From Halobacteriales archaeon QS_5_68_33 (GTDB lineage: Archaea; Halobacteriota; Halobacteria; Halobacteriales; Haloarculaceae): a DNA stretch of 36,944 nt. A program made the position numbers and the translations under genes. The stretch is taken from positions 1-36,944 of the forward strand of contig PXRS01000024.1 of the NCBI GenBank assembly GCA_003023785.1. The letters run 5' to 3'. Below are positions 15,392 through 22,283 of the stretch, piece after piece; position 1 is the first letter of the stretch, and every line of letters begins with the position of its first letter. The notes under the pieces are model-generated. The model searched no databases. It had not been told where the DNA came from and saw only the letters and a list, made by a program, of their open reading frames with translations.

Positions 15392-15436
15392 CGGTCGGTT
15401 GTACCGATGTACCGGTATTTCGCCGACCGATTCGAC
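15392..15436 (+). repeat. 74-bp element, left-half copy
   Basis: CGGTCGGTTGTACCGATGTA and the following bases match the left half of the full copy at 8608 up to TTCGAC, after which similarity stops. It lies 3 bp after the stop codon of the MobB-MoaE gene. Together with the half at 16458 it brackets the crcB pair. Confidence 0.7.
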
Positions 15437-15496
15437 TGCAGGCGGAGCAGGCCGAGTGCCTCGGGGTCGTCCGGAAATCGGAAATTTCCGTGATCA

Positions 15497-15515
15497 CGAG
15501 AATCTGCGATTCTCG
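15497..15515. terminator. Perfect 8-bp hairpin between convergent genes
   Basis: CGAGAATC-TGC-GATTCTCG forms a perfect stem with a 3-nt loop, preceded by GTGATCAC and a GGAAATTTCC palindrome. It lies between the convergent MobB-MoaE and crcB genes, where a bidirectional terminator would be expected. There is no strong T-tract, so it could instead be a dispersed palindromic repeat. Confidence 0.4.
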
Positions 15516-15536
15516 AACGACTTGCCCCGAGGCGGT

Positions 15537-15911
15537 TCACATGACCGTCCCCAGCGTCCGGACGAGGACCCAGGCGAGTCCGACTGCGGCGACGGCGCCG
15601 GCGAGGTTCGCGGCGGCGTTGACGAACGCCCGCCGCCGCTCGCCGGTTTCCCAGAGCCGGACCGTCTCGACCGAGAAGGAGGAAAACGTGGTGAACGACC
15701 CGCAGGCACCGGTTCCGACGAACAGCGCGACCCCGCTCTCCGCCCCGAGAGCGACCACGAGACCGAGGACGAAACTCCCGACGACGTTGACGACGAGGGT
15801 GCCGGCGGGGAACTCGCCCGCCTCGACGCGCTGGCTCACGGCGTGGCGCAGGACGGCCCCGAGTGCCCCGCCGGCGCCCACCAGGTGTGCGGGTGCGATG
15901 TCGACGGTCAT
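15537..15911 (-). CDS. crcB: CrcB/Fluc-family fluoride exporter subunit (second gene of pair)
   Basis: The 124-residue membrane protein exports fluoride. It has four hydrophobic segments and the family blocks GALGAVLRHAVS, GTLVVNVVGSFVLGLV (with the pore Asn) and the signature ACGSFTTFSSFSVETV containing the Phe-rich fluoride track. Its ATG overlaps the stop of the upstream crcB gene in an ATGA junction, so the two are co-translated. Paired crcB genes commonly encode the two halves of an antiparallel heterodimer. No fluoride riboswitch is evident upstream of the operon. Confidence 0.92.
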   Translation of the reverse strand: MTVDIAPAHLVGAGGALGAVLRHAVSQRVEAGEFPAGTLVVNVVGSFVLGLVVALGAESGVALFVGTGACGSFTTFSSFSVETVRLWETGERRRAFVNAAANLAGAVAAVGLAWVLVRTLGTVM

Positions 15912-16300
15912 CGGTTCCACCTCCGGTCGAGCGCGCTGACGAGCGCGCGGCCGGCGAGCACGCCGGCGAAGCCGAGCGCGTAGTTGGCGAGGACGTTCCC
16001 GACGAGGACCGCCGGCGGCGACTGGACGGTCCGGAGCGCGAACGTGCTGTAGGTGGTCAGCGAGGAGAGAAACCCCGTGGCGACGACGGCCCGCGTCCCC
16101 GGGGCGAGTCGGCCCAGCCGCCGGACCCCGTAGAGGACGACCCCCAGCGCGAAACTCCCGGCGACGTTCACGAGAAGCGTCGCGGCTATCCCGCCCACCA
16201 GCAGGTCGACGAGATACCGCAGGTTCGACCCGGCGAACCCGCCGACGGCGACCAGCACGTACGTTTCCACTCTGTGGAGAGCGTGGTCCGTGTTCGACAT
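15908..16300 (-). CDS. crcB: CrcB/Fluc-family fluoride exporter subunit (first gene of pair)
   Basis: The 130-residue protein is the partner of the downstream CrcB. Family blocks are GGFAGSNLRYLVD, AATLLVNVAGSFALGVV and the signature GFLSSLTTYSTFALRTVQ, with four hydrophobic segments. The start at 16300 (MSNTDHALHRV) is chosen because the frame further upstream runs into a repeat element and lacks membrane-protein character. The two CrcB proteins have similar core motifs but differ in their termini, as expected for a dual-topology pair. The promoter should lie in 16301-16373. Confidence 0.9.
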   Translation of the reverse strand: MSNTDHALHRVETYVLVAVGGFAGSNLRYLVDLLVGGIAATLLVNVAGSFALGVVLYGVRRLGRLAPGTRAVVATGFLSSLTTYSTFALRTVQSPPAVLVGNVLANYALGFAGVLAGRALVSALDRRWNR

Positions 16301-16373
16301 GTCCTCCTCCGGCACCTGGTGACGGACCCGTCCGGCCGAGTCCTCGCTTGGTCGTCCGTCGACGCACCGACTC

Positions 16374-16453
16374 ATACGGATTGCCGTCGGTCTGTTCCGG
16401 ATCGACCGCACGCAGTCGCGCGGGTCCCGGTAAATCGCTACAGCAATCCGTAT
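16374..16453. repeat. 80-bp inverted-repeat element with ATACGGATTGC termini
   Basis: ATACGGATTGC at 16374-16384 and its exact complement GCAATCCGTAT at 16443-16453 bound an 80-bp GC-rich interior without an open frame. It lies in the divergent gap between the crcB operon and the AIM24-family gene, 4 bp from a half copy of the 74-bp element. Both element types are followed by a TATCAG flank. Confidence 0.65.
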
Positions 16454-16457
16454 CAGA

Positions 16458-16496
16458 CGGTCGGTTGTAAATCAGTTCCGGATGTCGTCGAACCGG
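16458..16496 (+). repeat. 74-bp element, right-half copy in inverted orientation
   Basis: CGGTCGGTTGTAAATCAGTT and the following bases match the start of full copy 2 at 19624 up to AACCGG (16496). Compared with the left half at 15392 it is the opposite half, inverted, so the two half copies face each other across the crcB pair. Confidence 0.7.
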
Positions 16497-16586
16497 ACAG
16501 CGACAGGGTCCGCTCGAACGCGGTTCGCCGCCGACCAATACATTCTAGAGTCCGGAACCAAGTATCAGTGTCGTGCAAACCGGGAC

Positions 16587-17282
16587 ATGCAGTTCGATAT
16601 CGCGAAGCGCCCCAGCTACGCGGTGCTGGAAGTCGAACTCGCGGCGGGGGAAGCGATCGATGCGACGCCGGGCGCGATGCTGACCCGGAGTCGGCACGTG
16701 GACATGGAAGCGAGCGTCGGGGGAGACGACGGCATCGGCGGGATGGTAAAGCGGGCGGTCAGCGACGAACGCGACCTCGTCGAGAACTCCTTCACTGGCC
16801 AGCGGGACGGCGCGACGGTGACGCTCGTCCCCGACCGTCCCGGGGACATCACGGCTGTCGACGTGACCGAGACGGGCCCGCTGCGCATCCAGTCGGGGGC
16901 GTCGCTGGGGTGGGTGCCGTCGGTCGAATTCTCCACCGAAGTCGACGCGGCGGGGAACTTCTTCTCCTCGGGGGAGTCGACCGTCCTGGGGGTCTCGGGG
17001 CAGGGCCGGGTCTTCCTCTCGGCGTACGGGTCTATCTACGAGCGCCAGGTGACGCCCGAGGACTCGGTGGTCGTCGACGAGGACCACCTCGTCGCCTGGA
17101 CGGAGGGGCTGAACGTCTCCCGCGAACGGGTCGGCGGCATCAGGACGAACGTCCTCGGGGGTGAGGGCACGGCAACGACGTTCTCCGGGGAGGGTCACGT
17201 CTGGATGCAGACGCGCAACCCGCTGCGTTTCGACGCGTCGGGCAGCGGCGGGAACAGTCCGTCCGACGGGCGACGGACGTGA
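16587..17282 (+). CDS. AIM24 / TIGR00266-family protein
   Basis: The 231-residue protein belongs to the AIM24-like family (TIGR00266), which forms beta-barrel trimers of unknown function. Typical features are the N-terminal VLEVELAAGEAIDATPGAML, where the conserved Gly-Ala-Met segment lies, the central GDITAVDV, and repeated short strands such as STVLGVSGQGRVFLSAYGSI near residue 140. A Ser/Gly-rich tail follows WMQTRNP. The ATG at 16587 (MQFDIAKRP) matches usual family starts; AAGTATCAG about 25 nt upstream could be the TATA box. There is no signal peptide. A T6 tract follows the stop. Confidence 0.82.
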   Translation: MQFDIAKRPSYAVLEVELAAGEAIDATPGAMLTRSRHVDMEASVGGDDGIGGMVKRAVSDERDLVENSFTGQRDGATVTLVPDRPGDITAVDVTETGPLRIQSGASLGWVPSVEFSTEVDAAGNFFSSGESTVLGVSGQGRVFLSAYGSIYERQVTPEDSVVVDEDHLVAWTEGLNVSRERVGGIRTNVLGGEGTATTFSGEGHVWMQTRNPLRFDASGSGGNSPSDGRRT

Positions 17283-17302
17283 GTCCGACCGTAGCGCAAC
17301 CC

Positions 17303-17308
17303 TTTTTT
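17303..17308 (+). terminator. T6 tract after the AIM24-family gene
   Basis: A CCTTTTTTCTTG run 20 nt after the stop codon at 17282 fits the T-rich termination signals of archaea. It also lies 25-30 nt before the dacZ ATG, so it may overlap the dacZ promoter. Confidence 0.4.
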
Positions 17309-17332
17309 CTTGTCGGATTGTGTGATACGACA

Positions 17333-18139
17333 ATGACCGGGCTTGACGAGTTCGTCGGGGAGTTGGTCGACGACGTGGACGCAGTGTTTCTGTTCTCGTC
17401 GAGCAGATCGGGATACGGGGCGCTGTCGGGCGATGCCGAGGTCGTCGTCGTCGCCCCGGAGAACGACGTCGACGCCGACGCATTCGTCGAGTTGCCGCTG
17501 GATTTCGCGGACTTCAGCGAGCGCGTCCGTTTCGGCATCGAGGGGGCCATCGAGAACGGCTACGTCGACGACGAATCGACGGTGGTCTGTGTCGCGAACG
17601 TCTTCGGCGCCGACGAGGACACCGTCTCCCGGGTCGATCCGGGGCAGTTCGACCAGTCAGGGGTCTACGACCTGTTCGTCAACTCGCGGGCCGAGCCGTC
17701 GGTGATCCGCGACGTGCTGGGTGTGGCGGTCGAACTCGGCAAGAAGGGCCAGAAGGGCAAGCCCGTCGGCGCGCTGTTCGTCGTCGGCGACGCCGGCAAG
17801 GTGATGAACAAGTCCCGGCCGCTCAGCTACAACCCCTTCGAGAAGTCACACGTCCACGTCGGCGACCCCATCGTGAACGTGATGCTCAAGGAGTTCTCGC
17901 GCCTGGACGGCGCGTTCGTCATCTCGGATTCGGGGAAGATCGTCTCCGCCTACCGCTATCTCGAACCCTCGGCCGAGGGGGTCGACATCCCACGGGGGCT
18001 GGGGGCGCGCCACATGGCCGGCGGGGCAGTCACGCGCGACACGAACGCGATAGCGATCGTGTTGAGCGAGAGCGACGGACTCGTTCGCGCGTTCAAGGCC
18101 GGCGAACTCGTCCTGGAGGTCGACCCGGAGGAGTACTGA
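17333..18139 (+). CDS. dacZ: Diadenylate cyclase DacZ (c-di-AMP synthase)
   Basis: DacZ joins two ATP into cyclic di-AMP, a second messenger tied to osmotic balance. The 268-residue protein has an N-terminal haloarchaeal domain (residues 1-120) and a DisA_N-type cyclase domain (about 125-260). The DGA motif appears in LDGAFVISDSGKIVSAYRYL and the RHR-type motif as GARHMAGGAVTRDTNAIAIV, with Met in the third position. SHVHVGDPIVN and RAFKAGELVLEV frame the domain. The stop overlaps the start of the mechanosensitive channel gene (TGATG), so the two form an operon. The ATG at 17333 lies 25 nt after a T-rich box. Confidence 0.93.
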   Translation: MTGLDEFVGELVDDVDAVFLFSSSRSGYGALSGDAEVVVVAPENDVDADAFVELPLDFADFSERVRFGIEGAIENGYVDDESTVVCVANVFGADEDTVSRVDPGQFDQSGVYDLFVNSRAEPSVIRDVLGVAVELGKKGQKGKPVGALFVVGDAGKVMNKSRPLSYNPFEKSHVHVGDPIVNVMLKEFSRLDGAFVISDSGKIVSAYRYLEPSAEGVDIPRGLGARHMAGGAVTRDTNAIAIVLSESDGLVRAFKAGELVLEVDPEEY

Positions 18140-18951
18140 TGGCACTCGACGCGCCGGCACCGCGACAGGTCGACTGGCCGGAGATCATCCGGCGGGTCTT
18201 CTCCGAGGAGGCCGCTTTCTGGGTGTCGATGGTCGTGCTCGCGCTGGGCGTCGCCGCGAGTTACCTCGCCTGGCGCTGGACGAAGCGGATGCTCCGCAGC
18301 GCCGGGATGGACGACACCGTCGAGGGCACGCTGTTCGAGCGGACCGTCCGGGGCTTTGGCACCTCGACCATCGGCGTGGTCGCGACCCTCGTGGCGGTGT
18401 TCGTCTATCTGGGCACGGTGATCCTGGCGATAAGCATCGCACAGAGCGTGGATACGACGGTCTTCTGGGCGCAACTCACGCGGTATCTCCCCCGGCTTTT
18501 CATCGCCGCGCTCGCGGTGATCGCCGGGATGGTCATCGGCGACAAGGCCGGCCTCCTCGTCAGCGAGCGCCTCCGCAGCGTCAAGCTCCCCGAGGTCGGC
18601 ATCATCCCCGAACTCGTCGAGTACAGCATCTTCTACATCGCGGCGCTCATCGCACTGGGGCAACTCGGCGTCGCCATCGACGCGCTCCTCGTGTTGCTCG
18701 GCGTCTACGCGCTCGGCCTGGTCCTCCTCTCGCTCGTGGCCTTCCGGGACCTCCTCCGGGCGAGCGCCGCCGGCATCTACATCCTCCTGAACGAACCCTA
18801 CAGCATCGGCGACCGGGTCCGCATCGGCGACAGCGAGGGCATCGTCCAGGAGGTCGACATGTTCACGACCCGCATCGAGAGCGACGGCGAGGAGTACATC
18901 CTCCCCAACCAGAAGGTGTTCAGGGCCGGCATCGTGCGCGTCCGGGAGTGA
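18139..18951 (+). CDS. MscS-type mechanosensitive ion channel
   Basis: The 270-residue membrane protein should open under membrane tension to release solutes on hypo-osmotic shock. Hydrophobic segments lie near residues 25-45, 70-100, 115-140, 155-180 and 183-205. The MscS beta domain follows, with NEPYSIGDRVRIGDSEGIVQ, VDMFTTRIES and ILPNQKVF as hallmark blocks. The ATG overlaps the dacZ stop by one base, implying coupled translation. The C-terminal cytoplasmic vestibule is short, so the family member is small. The pairing suggests c-di-AMP acts on, or is co-regulated with, this channel. Confidence 0.9.
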   Translation: MALDAPAPRQVDWPEIIRRVFSEEAAFWVSMVVLALGVAASYLAWRWTKRMLRSAGMDDTVEGTLFERTVRGFGTSTIGVVATLVAVFVYLGTVILAISIAQSVDTTVFWAQLTRYLPRLFIAALAVIAGMVIGDKAGLLVSERLRSVKLPEVGIIPELVEYSIFYIAALIALGQLGVAIDALLVLLGVYALGLVLLSLVAFRDLLRASAAGIYILLNEPYSIGDRVRIGDSEGIVQEVDMFTTRIESDGEEYILPNQKVFRAGIVRVRE

Positions 18952-19020
18952 CCCGGCCCGGGCGGGCTTCGGCCGCCAGGCATCCTGACCGTCGGCGGTC
19001 CCGGCCGCCGGCCGTCCCCG

Positions 19021-19593
19021 TTACTCCTCGACCGACGTCGCCGGGACGCCCGCCACGGTCGTGTCGGGCGGGACGTCCTCGGTGACCATCGACCCGGCGG
19101 CGACGCGGGCGTCGGCACCGACCTCGACGCCGGGGAGGATAACGGCGTCGGCGCCGATCATCGCCCGTTCGCCGATCACGACCTCGCCGGTGCGGTACTC
19201 GTCCGCGAGGAACTCGTGACAGAGGATCGTGGCGTCGTAACCGATGATGGCGTCGTCCTCGACGGTGACGAGTTCGGGCCAGAACACGTCCGGCGTCGCC
19301 GTCAGCGCGAACGCGACGCCGCTGCCCACCTCGGCCCCGAGCCGCCGGAGCAGCCAGCGTTTGAGCCGTAGACTCGGCGAATACCTGACCAGCCAGACGG
19401 CCAGGAAGTTGACCGTCAGCCGGAGCGGGCCCTTCGCGTCGCGCCAGTGACGCAACGAGTTCCCCGCCCCGGGCGTCGGAGTGACGGCGAGGCGCTCGTG
19501 GCGACTCGTCCGCTCGCCCACGAGGCCATCGTCGTCGGGTCGGTCGTGTTCGCCTTCGCTCACGGCGCGGGGTTCGGGACGGACGCATTTCAA
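19021..19593 (-). CDS. Hexapeptide-repeat acyltransferase
   Basis: The 190-residue protein has a left-handed beta-helix typical of sugar or xenobiotic O-acyltransferases (from about residue 85): GAEVGSGVAFALTATPDVFW, VEDDAIIGYDATILCHEFL, then hexapeptide turns IGERAMIGADAVILPGVEVG, and the closing AGVPATSVEE. The substrate is unknown; a cell-surface sugar or glycolipid is plausible. Residues 50-80 form a basic, hydrophobic helix (LTVNFLAVWLVRYSPSLRLK) that may sit on the membrane. The N-terminal 45 residues are poorly structured, so the true start may be internal. The full 74-bp repeat copy 2 lies just upstream. Confidence 0.8.
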   Translation of the reverse strand: MKCVRPEPRAVSEGEHDRPDDDGLVGERTSRHERLAVTPTPGAGNSLRHWRDAKGPLRLTVNFLAVWLVRYSPSLRLKRWLLRRLGAEVGSGVAFALTATPDVFWPELVTVEDDAIIGYDATILCHEFLADEYRTGEVVIGERAMIGADAVILPGVEVGADARVAAGSMVTEDVPPDTTVAGVPATSVEE

Positions 19594-19621
19594 CTCCCCG
19601 GCCGTCCCGAGGCCGGATCCG

Positions 19622-19699
19622 TACGGTCGGTTGTCGATCAGTTCCGGATTTCGTCGAACCGGCCGGCGAAATACCGGTACATCGGTACAACCGACCGTA
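19622..19699 (+). repeat. 74-bp terminal-inverted-repeat element, full copy 2
   Basis: The core is 19624-19697. With the outer TA bases the terminal repeats are 13 bp: TACGGTCGGTTGT and ACAACCGACCGTA. The interior contains TCAGTTCCGGATTTCGTCGA and a subterminal ACCGGTACATCGGT. It is the inverted equivalent of copy 1 at 8608 and is again followed by TATCAG. It lies upstream of the acyltransferase gene. Confidence 0.8.
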
Positions 19700-19871
19700 T
19701 CAGGCGGGTGTGACCGCTCTCGGGGAGGGGCCTCGATCCCGCGCCGGGCCCGACGGAACGGGCACCGACCGGGGCTCGACGGCGTGAAAACGGTTGTCGT
19801 AACGCCTATGTGTCGAACGTGCCTCTTTCATGGTAAGATGAGTACCGAACGTTCGTCCGGGAGGTGGTTCC

Positions 19872-20588
19872 GTGGGCGTCGAGATTAGGGAATCGCCGGT
19901 CTCCGAGGCGGATTTCGAGGAGATGCAGGCCTTCGTCCACGATTACCTCGCGGCAAGCGTCGAGAGCGAGGAAGACGGCGGCCGGATGCGGTGGTACCCC
20001 TGGCACTCCGCCGAGTACCGCTTCAACCACGTCCTGAACGTCGTCGAACTCGCCGAGGGGATCGCCCGGGAGGAGGGCGCAAACGTGGACGTGACCCGCG
20101 TGGCGGCTCTCTTTCACGACATCGCCAAGCTCGAGGTCGAACAGGACCGCCACGCCGAGGAGGGCGCCCGCATCGCGCGGGAGTACCTCCGGAGCCACTG
20201 CGACTACCCCGCCTCGTTCGTCGAGGAGGTCTGCGAGGCCATCGAGCGCCACTCCCACCAGGGCGACCTGACGGACCTGCCCCTGGAGACCCGCTGTCTC
20301 GTCGAGGCCGACGTCCTCGACAAGGTCGGCGTCAACGGCGCCGCGCTGATGCTGTTGCGGATGGGCTACGAGTCCCGCGACCACGTCGACGCCGCCGAGA
20401 TGGTCGGGCGCGTCCTCGAACGCGGCAAGGACGCCCGCGAGCGCATCGAGTCCGATACCGCTCACAGCATCGCCCACCGCCGTCTCAAGCGAGTGAAGTG
20501 GTTCCGCGAGTGGCTCGAAATCGAGGTGTCGGTCGTCGACCTGGACGACGGGTCCGGCGACGTCCCCGACGGGATGACCGAGAACTAG
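19872..20588 (+). CDS. HD-domain metal-dependent phosphohydrolase
   Basis: The 238-residue protein has the HD hydrolase layout: first His in YRFNHVLNVVELAE (about residue 55), the HD doublet in AALFHDIAKLE, histidines in AIERHSHQGD and a final Asp in VEADVLDKVG. Such proteins hydrolyse nucleotides or phosphorylated compounds with bound metal; the substrate is unknown. The start is GTG at 19872; no ATG in this frame precedes it closely. It overlaps the LysE-family gene at the 3' end: the two stop codons share a CTAG sequence on opposite strands. There is no signal peptide or membrane segment. Confidence 0.85.
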   Translation: MGVEIRESPVSEADFEEMQAFVHDYLAASVESEEDGGRMRWYPWHSAEYRFNHVLNVVELAEGIAREEGANVDVTRVAALFHDIAKLEVEQDRHAEEGARIAREYLRSHCDYPASFVEEVCEAIERHSHQGDLTDLPLETRCLVEADVLDKVGVNGAALMLLRMGYESRDHVDAAEMVGRVLERGKDARERIESDTAHSIAHRRLKRVKWFREWLEIEVSVVDLDDGSGDVPDGMTEN

Positions 20589-21373
20589 GCGAGCGTCATC
20601 GCCGCGGTCCACAGGAAGGCCACGCCGAAGCCCGCGAGCACGACCGCCGACAGCGCCGCGACCGCCGGCGCGAACGCGTCGACCCGCCGGCCCACCCGCA
20701 CGAGCGTCGCCGGGAACCCCACGATCCAGACGACGATCCCGCAGAACAGCCCCGCCAGCAGCGCCGGACTGCCCGTCTCGACGACCAGCAGTCCCGCCAG
20801 GTCCGCCCCGACGACCGGGAGAACCGCGAGCACGTCCACCGTTCCCGGCCGCAACAGGCCTACCCCCACGGTCAGCCAGAAGAGGATCTGGTAGGGGTTG
20901 GTCAGCGCCAGCAACAGCGCCTTCCGGAACCCGCGCGTGCCGGGGACGGTCGACCCGGTGTCGTCGCCGTCGGCGGTGGCTCCCATCGCCGCCGCGAGAC
21001 CGTTCCCGTCCGTCGCCGCCGACCCCTCCGTCGCTCTCGACCCGTCGGCCGCCGGTGGGTCGACGAGGAAGTCGCTCCTGGCGTCCCTGGCCGCGCCGTA
21101 GGCGAAGTAGAGCATGAGAACGCCGCCGGCGGCGACCATCACGGCGCGGGCAGTCGGGGCGCTGTCGAGAAACGCGACGACACCCGCCAGCGAGAGGACG
21201 AAGAAGACGAAGTCGGCGGTCATCGCGCCCAGCCCGGCGGTGAACCCGGCGAGCCACCCGCGGAGGACGCTCTCCTCCGCGATGACGGCGTTCATCGGGC
21301 CGGGCGGCGCGGCCAGCGCCAGGCCGAACACGGCGCCGGCCGCGAGCGTCCAGGCGGCCGTCGTCAGCGACAT
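20585..21373 (-). CDS. LysE/RhtB-family amino-acid exporter
   Basis: The 262-residue membrane protein should export amino acids or related metabolites. It shows the LysE pattern of about six TM segments: the first ends in the family motif APPGPMNAVIAEES, and FRKALLLALTNPYQILFWLT marks the second half. A long charged, Ala/Gly/Asp-rich loop (about residues 105-145) sits between the two halves. The start MSLTTAAWTLAAG at 21373 is chosen because it places the first TM segment at the N-terminus; upstream codons encode a non-hydrophobic stretch. The gene lies downstream of the PAC2-family gene on the same strand. Confidence 0.88.
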   Translation of the reverse strand: MSLTTAAWTLAAGAVFGLALAAPPGPMNAVIAEESVLRGWLAGFTAGLGAMTADFVFFVLSLAGVVAFLDSAPTARAVMVAAGGVLMLYFAYGAARDARSDFLVDPPAADGSRATEGSAATDGNGLAAAMGATADGDDTGSTVPGTRGFRKALLLALTNPYQILFWLTVGVGLLRPGTVDVLAVLPVVGADLAGLLVVETGSPALLAGLFCGIVVWIVGFPATLVRVGRRVDAFAPAVAALSAVVLAGFGVAFLWTAAMTLA

Positions 21374-21443
21374 CGCTTCCCCGTATCGACCGCGGCGACA
21401 AAAGCCCACGGTACCGCTGCTGTGCGGCGCTACGCCCGTCGTC

Positions 21444-22181
21444 TCACTGGAACATGCCCAACGGCTGGGCGCTGGAGCTCTCATCGCCCCCCTCCTGCAT
21501 GCGCTGTGCGAGTTCCTGGCGAGCGGCGCTTACCTCCTCGGCCCGCTCGACCAGGTCGCCCGTGTCGACGGAGACGCCGGCGATGGGGCCCACCCCTTCG
21601 GTCAGGATCACCCGCGCGGCCTCCGGGTCGGGGAAGTTCTTGTTGGCTTCGACGACGAGGCCGGCGGCGTCCACCCCCTCGCGCTCGGCCCGGTAGAGGA
21701 GCGCCCCGGTGGGGCCGCTGATGACCCCGTCCTGGGTGGGCGGGTCGATGCCGTGCTCGTCGAGCAGCGCCGCGGCCTCGCCGTGACCCACGCCGTAGAG
21801 GGTCGGCACGCCGTCCTTCTCGGCGGGCAAGCCGGAGAGACACAGCGGGGTCGCGCCCAGTTCGTCGAGCCAGCCGGTGAGACAGCCGGCGAACCCCTCG
21901 GCGGCGTTCGGGGAGACGGGCACGTCGCTCTGGAGGACCAGCAGACCGTTCTCCGCGTCGGCGTACACCCGGACGGGTGCCTCGTAGGCCGTCCGGCCGT
22001 CGCGAAAGACAGTCACCTCCGGGAGGCCGTCGCAGTGACAGGTGGCGTAGTGGGTCATCTCGAGCGCGTCGACGAGGTGGTCGCCGGCGATCTTGCCGAC
22101 GAGCCCGACGCCGGGCAGTCCGTCGACGAACGTCGGTGCTTCGAGGTCGATGTCCTCGTCGTGGACAGCTATCTCTGCCAT
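21444..22181 (-). CDS. PAC2-family proteasome assembly chaperone-like protein
   Basis: The 245-residue protein matches archaeal PAC2/PbaB-type proteins: FVDGLPGVGLVGKIAGDHLV near residue 20, the strand VRVYADAENGLLVLQSDVPV, LPAEKDGVPTLYGVG, and the central block GVISGPTGALLYRAEREGVD. VEANKNFPDPEAARVIL follows. The C-terminal tail is coiled and Glu-rich and ends in QPLGMF. Archaeal homologues bind proteasome-related ATPases or act as assembly factors, with unclear biochemistry. The start at 22181 (MAEIAVHDED) begins about 100 bp from the divergent RNA methyltransferase gene. Confidence 0.85.
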   Translation of the reverse strand: MAEIAVHDEDIDLEAPTFVDGLPGVGLVGKIAGDHLVDALEMTHYATCHCDGLPEVTVFRDGRTAYEAPVRVYADAENGLLVLQSDVPVSPNAAEGFAGCLTGWLDELGATPLCLSGLPAEKDGVPTLYGVGHGEAAALLDEHGIDPPTQDGVISGPTGALLYRAEREGVDAAGLVVEANKNFPDPEAARVILTEGVGPIAGVSVDTGDLVERAEEVSAARQELAQRMQEGGDESSSAQPLGMFQ

Positions 22182-22283
22182 ACCCGAATGCCCGACCGCC
22201 GCGTGCTTCAAAGCCACGCCGCCCCGGGGGCAGGCGGGGCGGAGAACGAGGGGGTTTTCACCGGCCGCGTCCACCGGACCCGT

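Noticed and set aside
16301-16460. Fluoride riboswitch upstream of crcB
   Set aside because: I could not find the conserved pseudoknot pattern; the space is occupied by an inverted-repeat element.
8608-19699. CRISPR array from the repeated 74-bp units
   Set aside because: The copies are kilobases apart, in both orientations, with no regular spacers and no cas genes.
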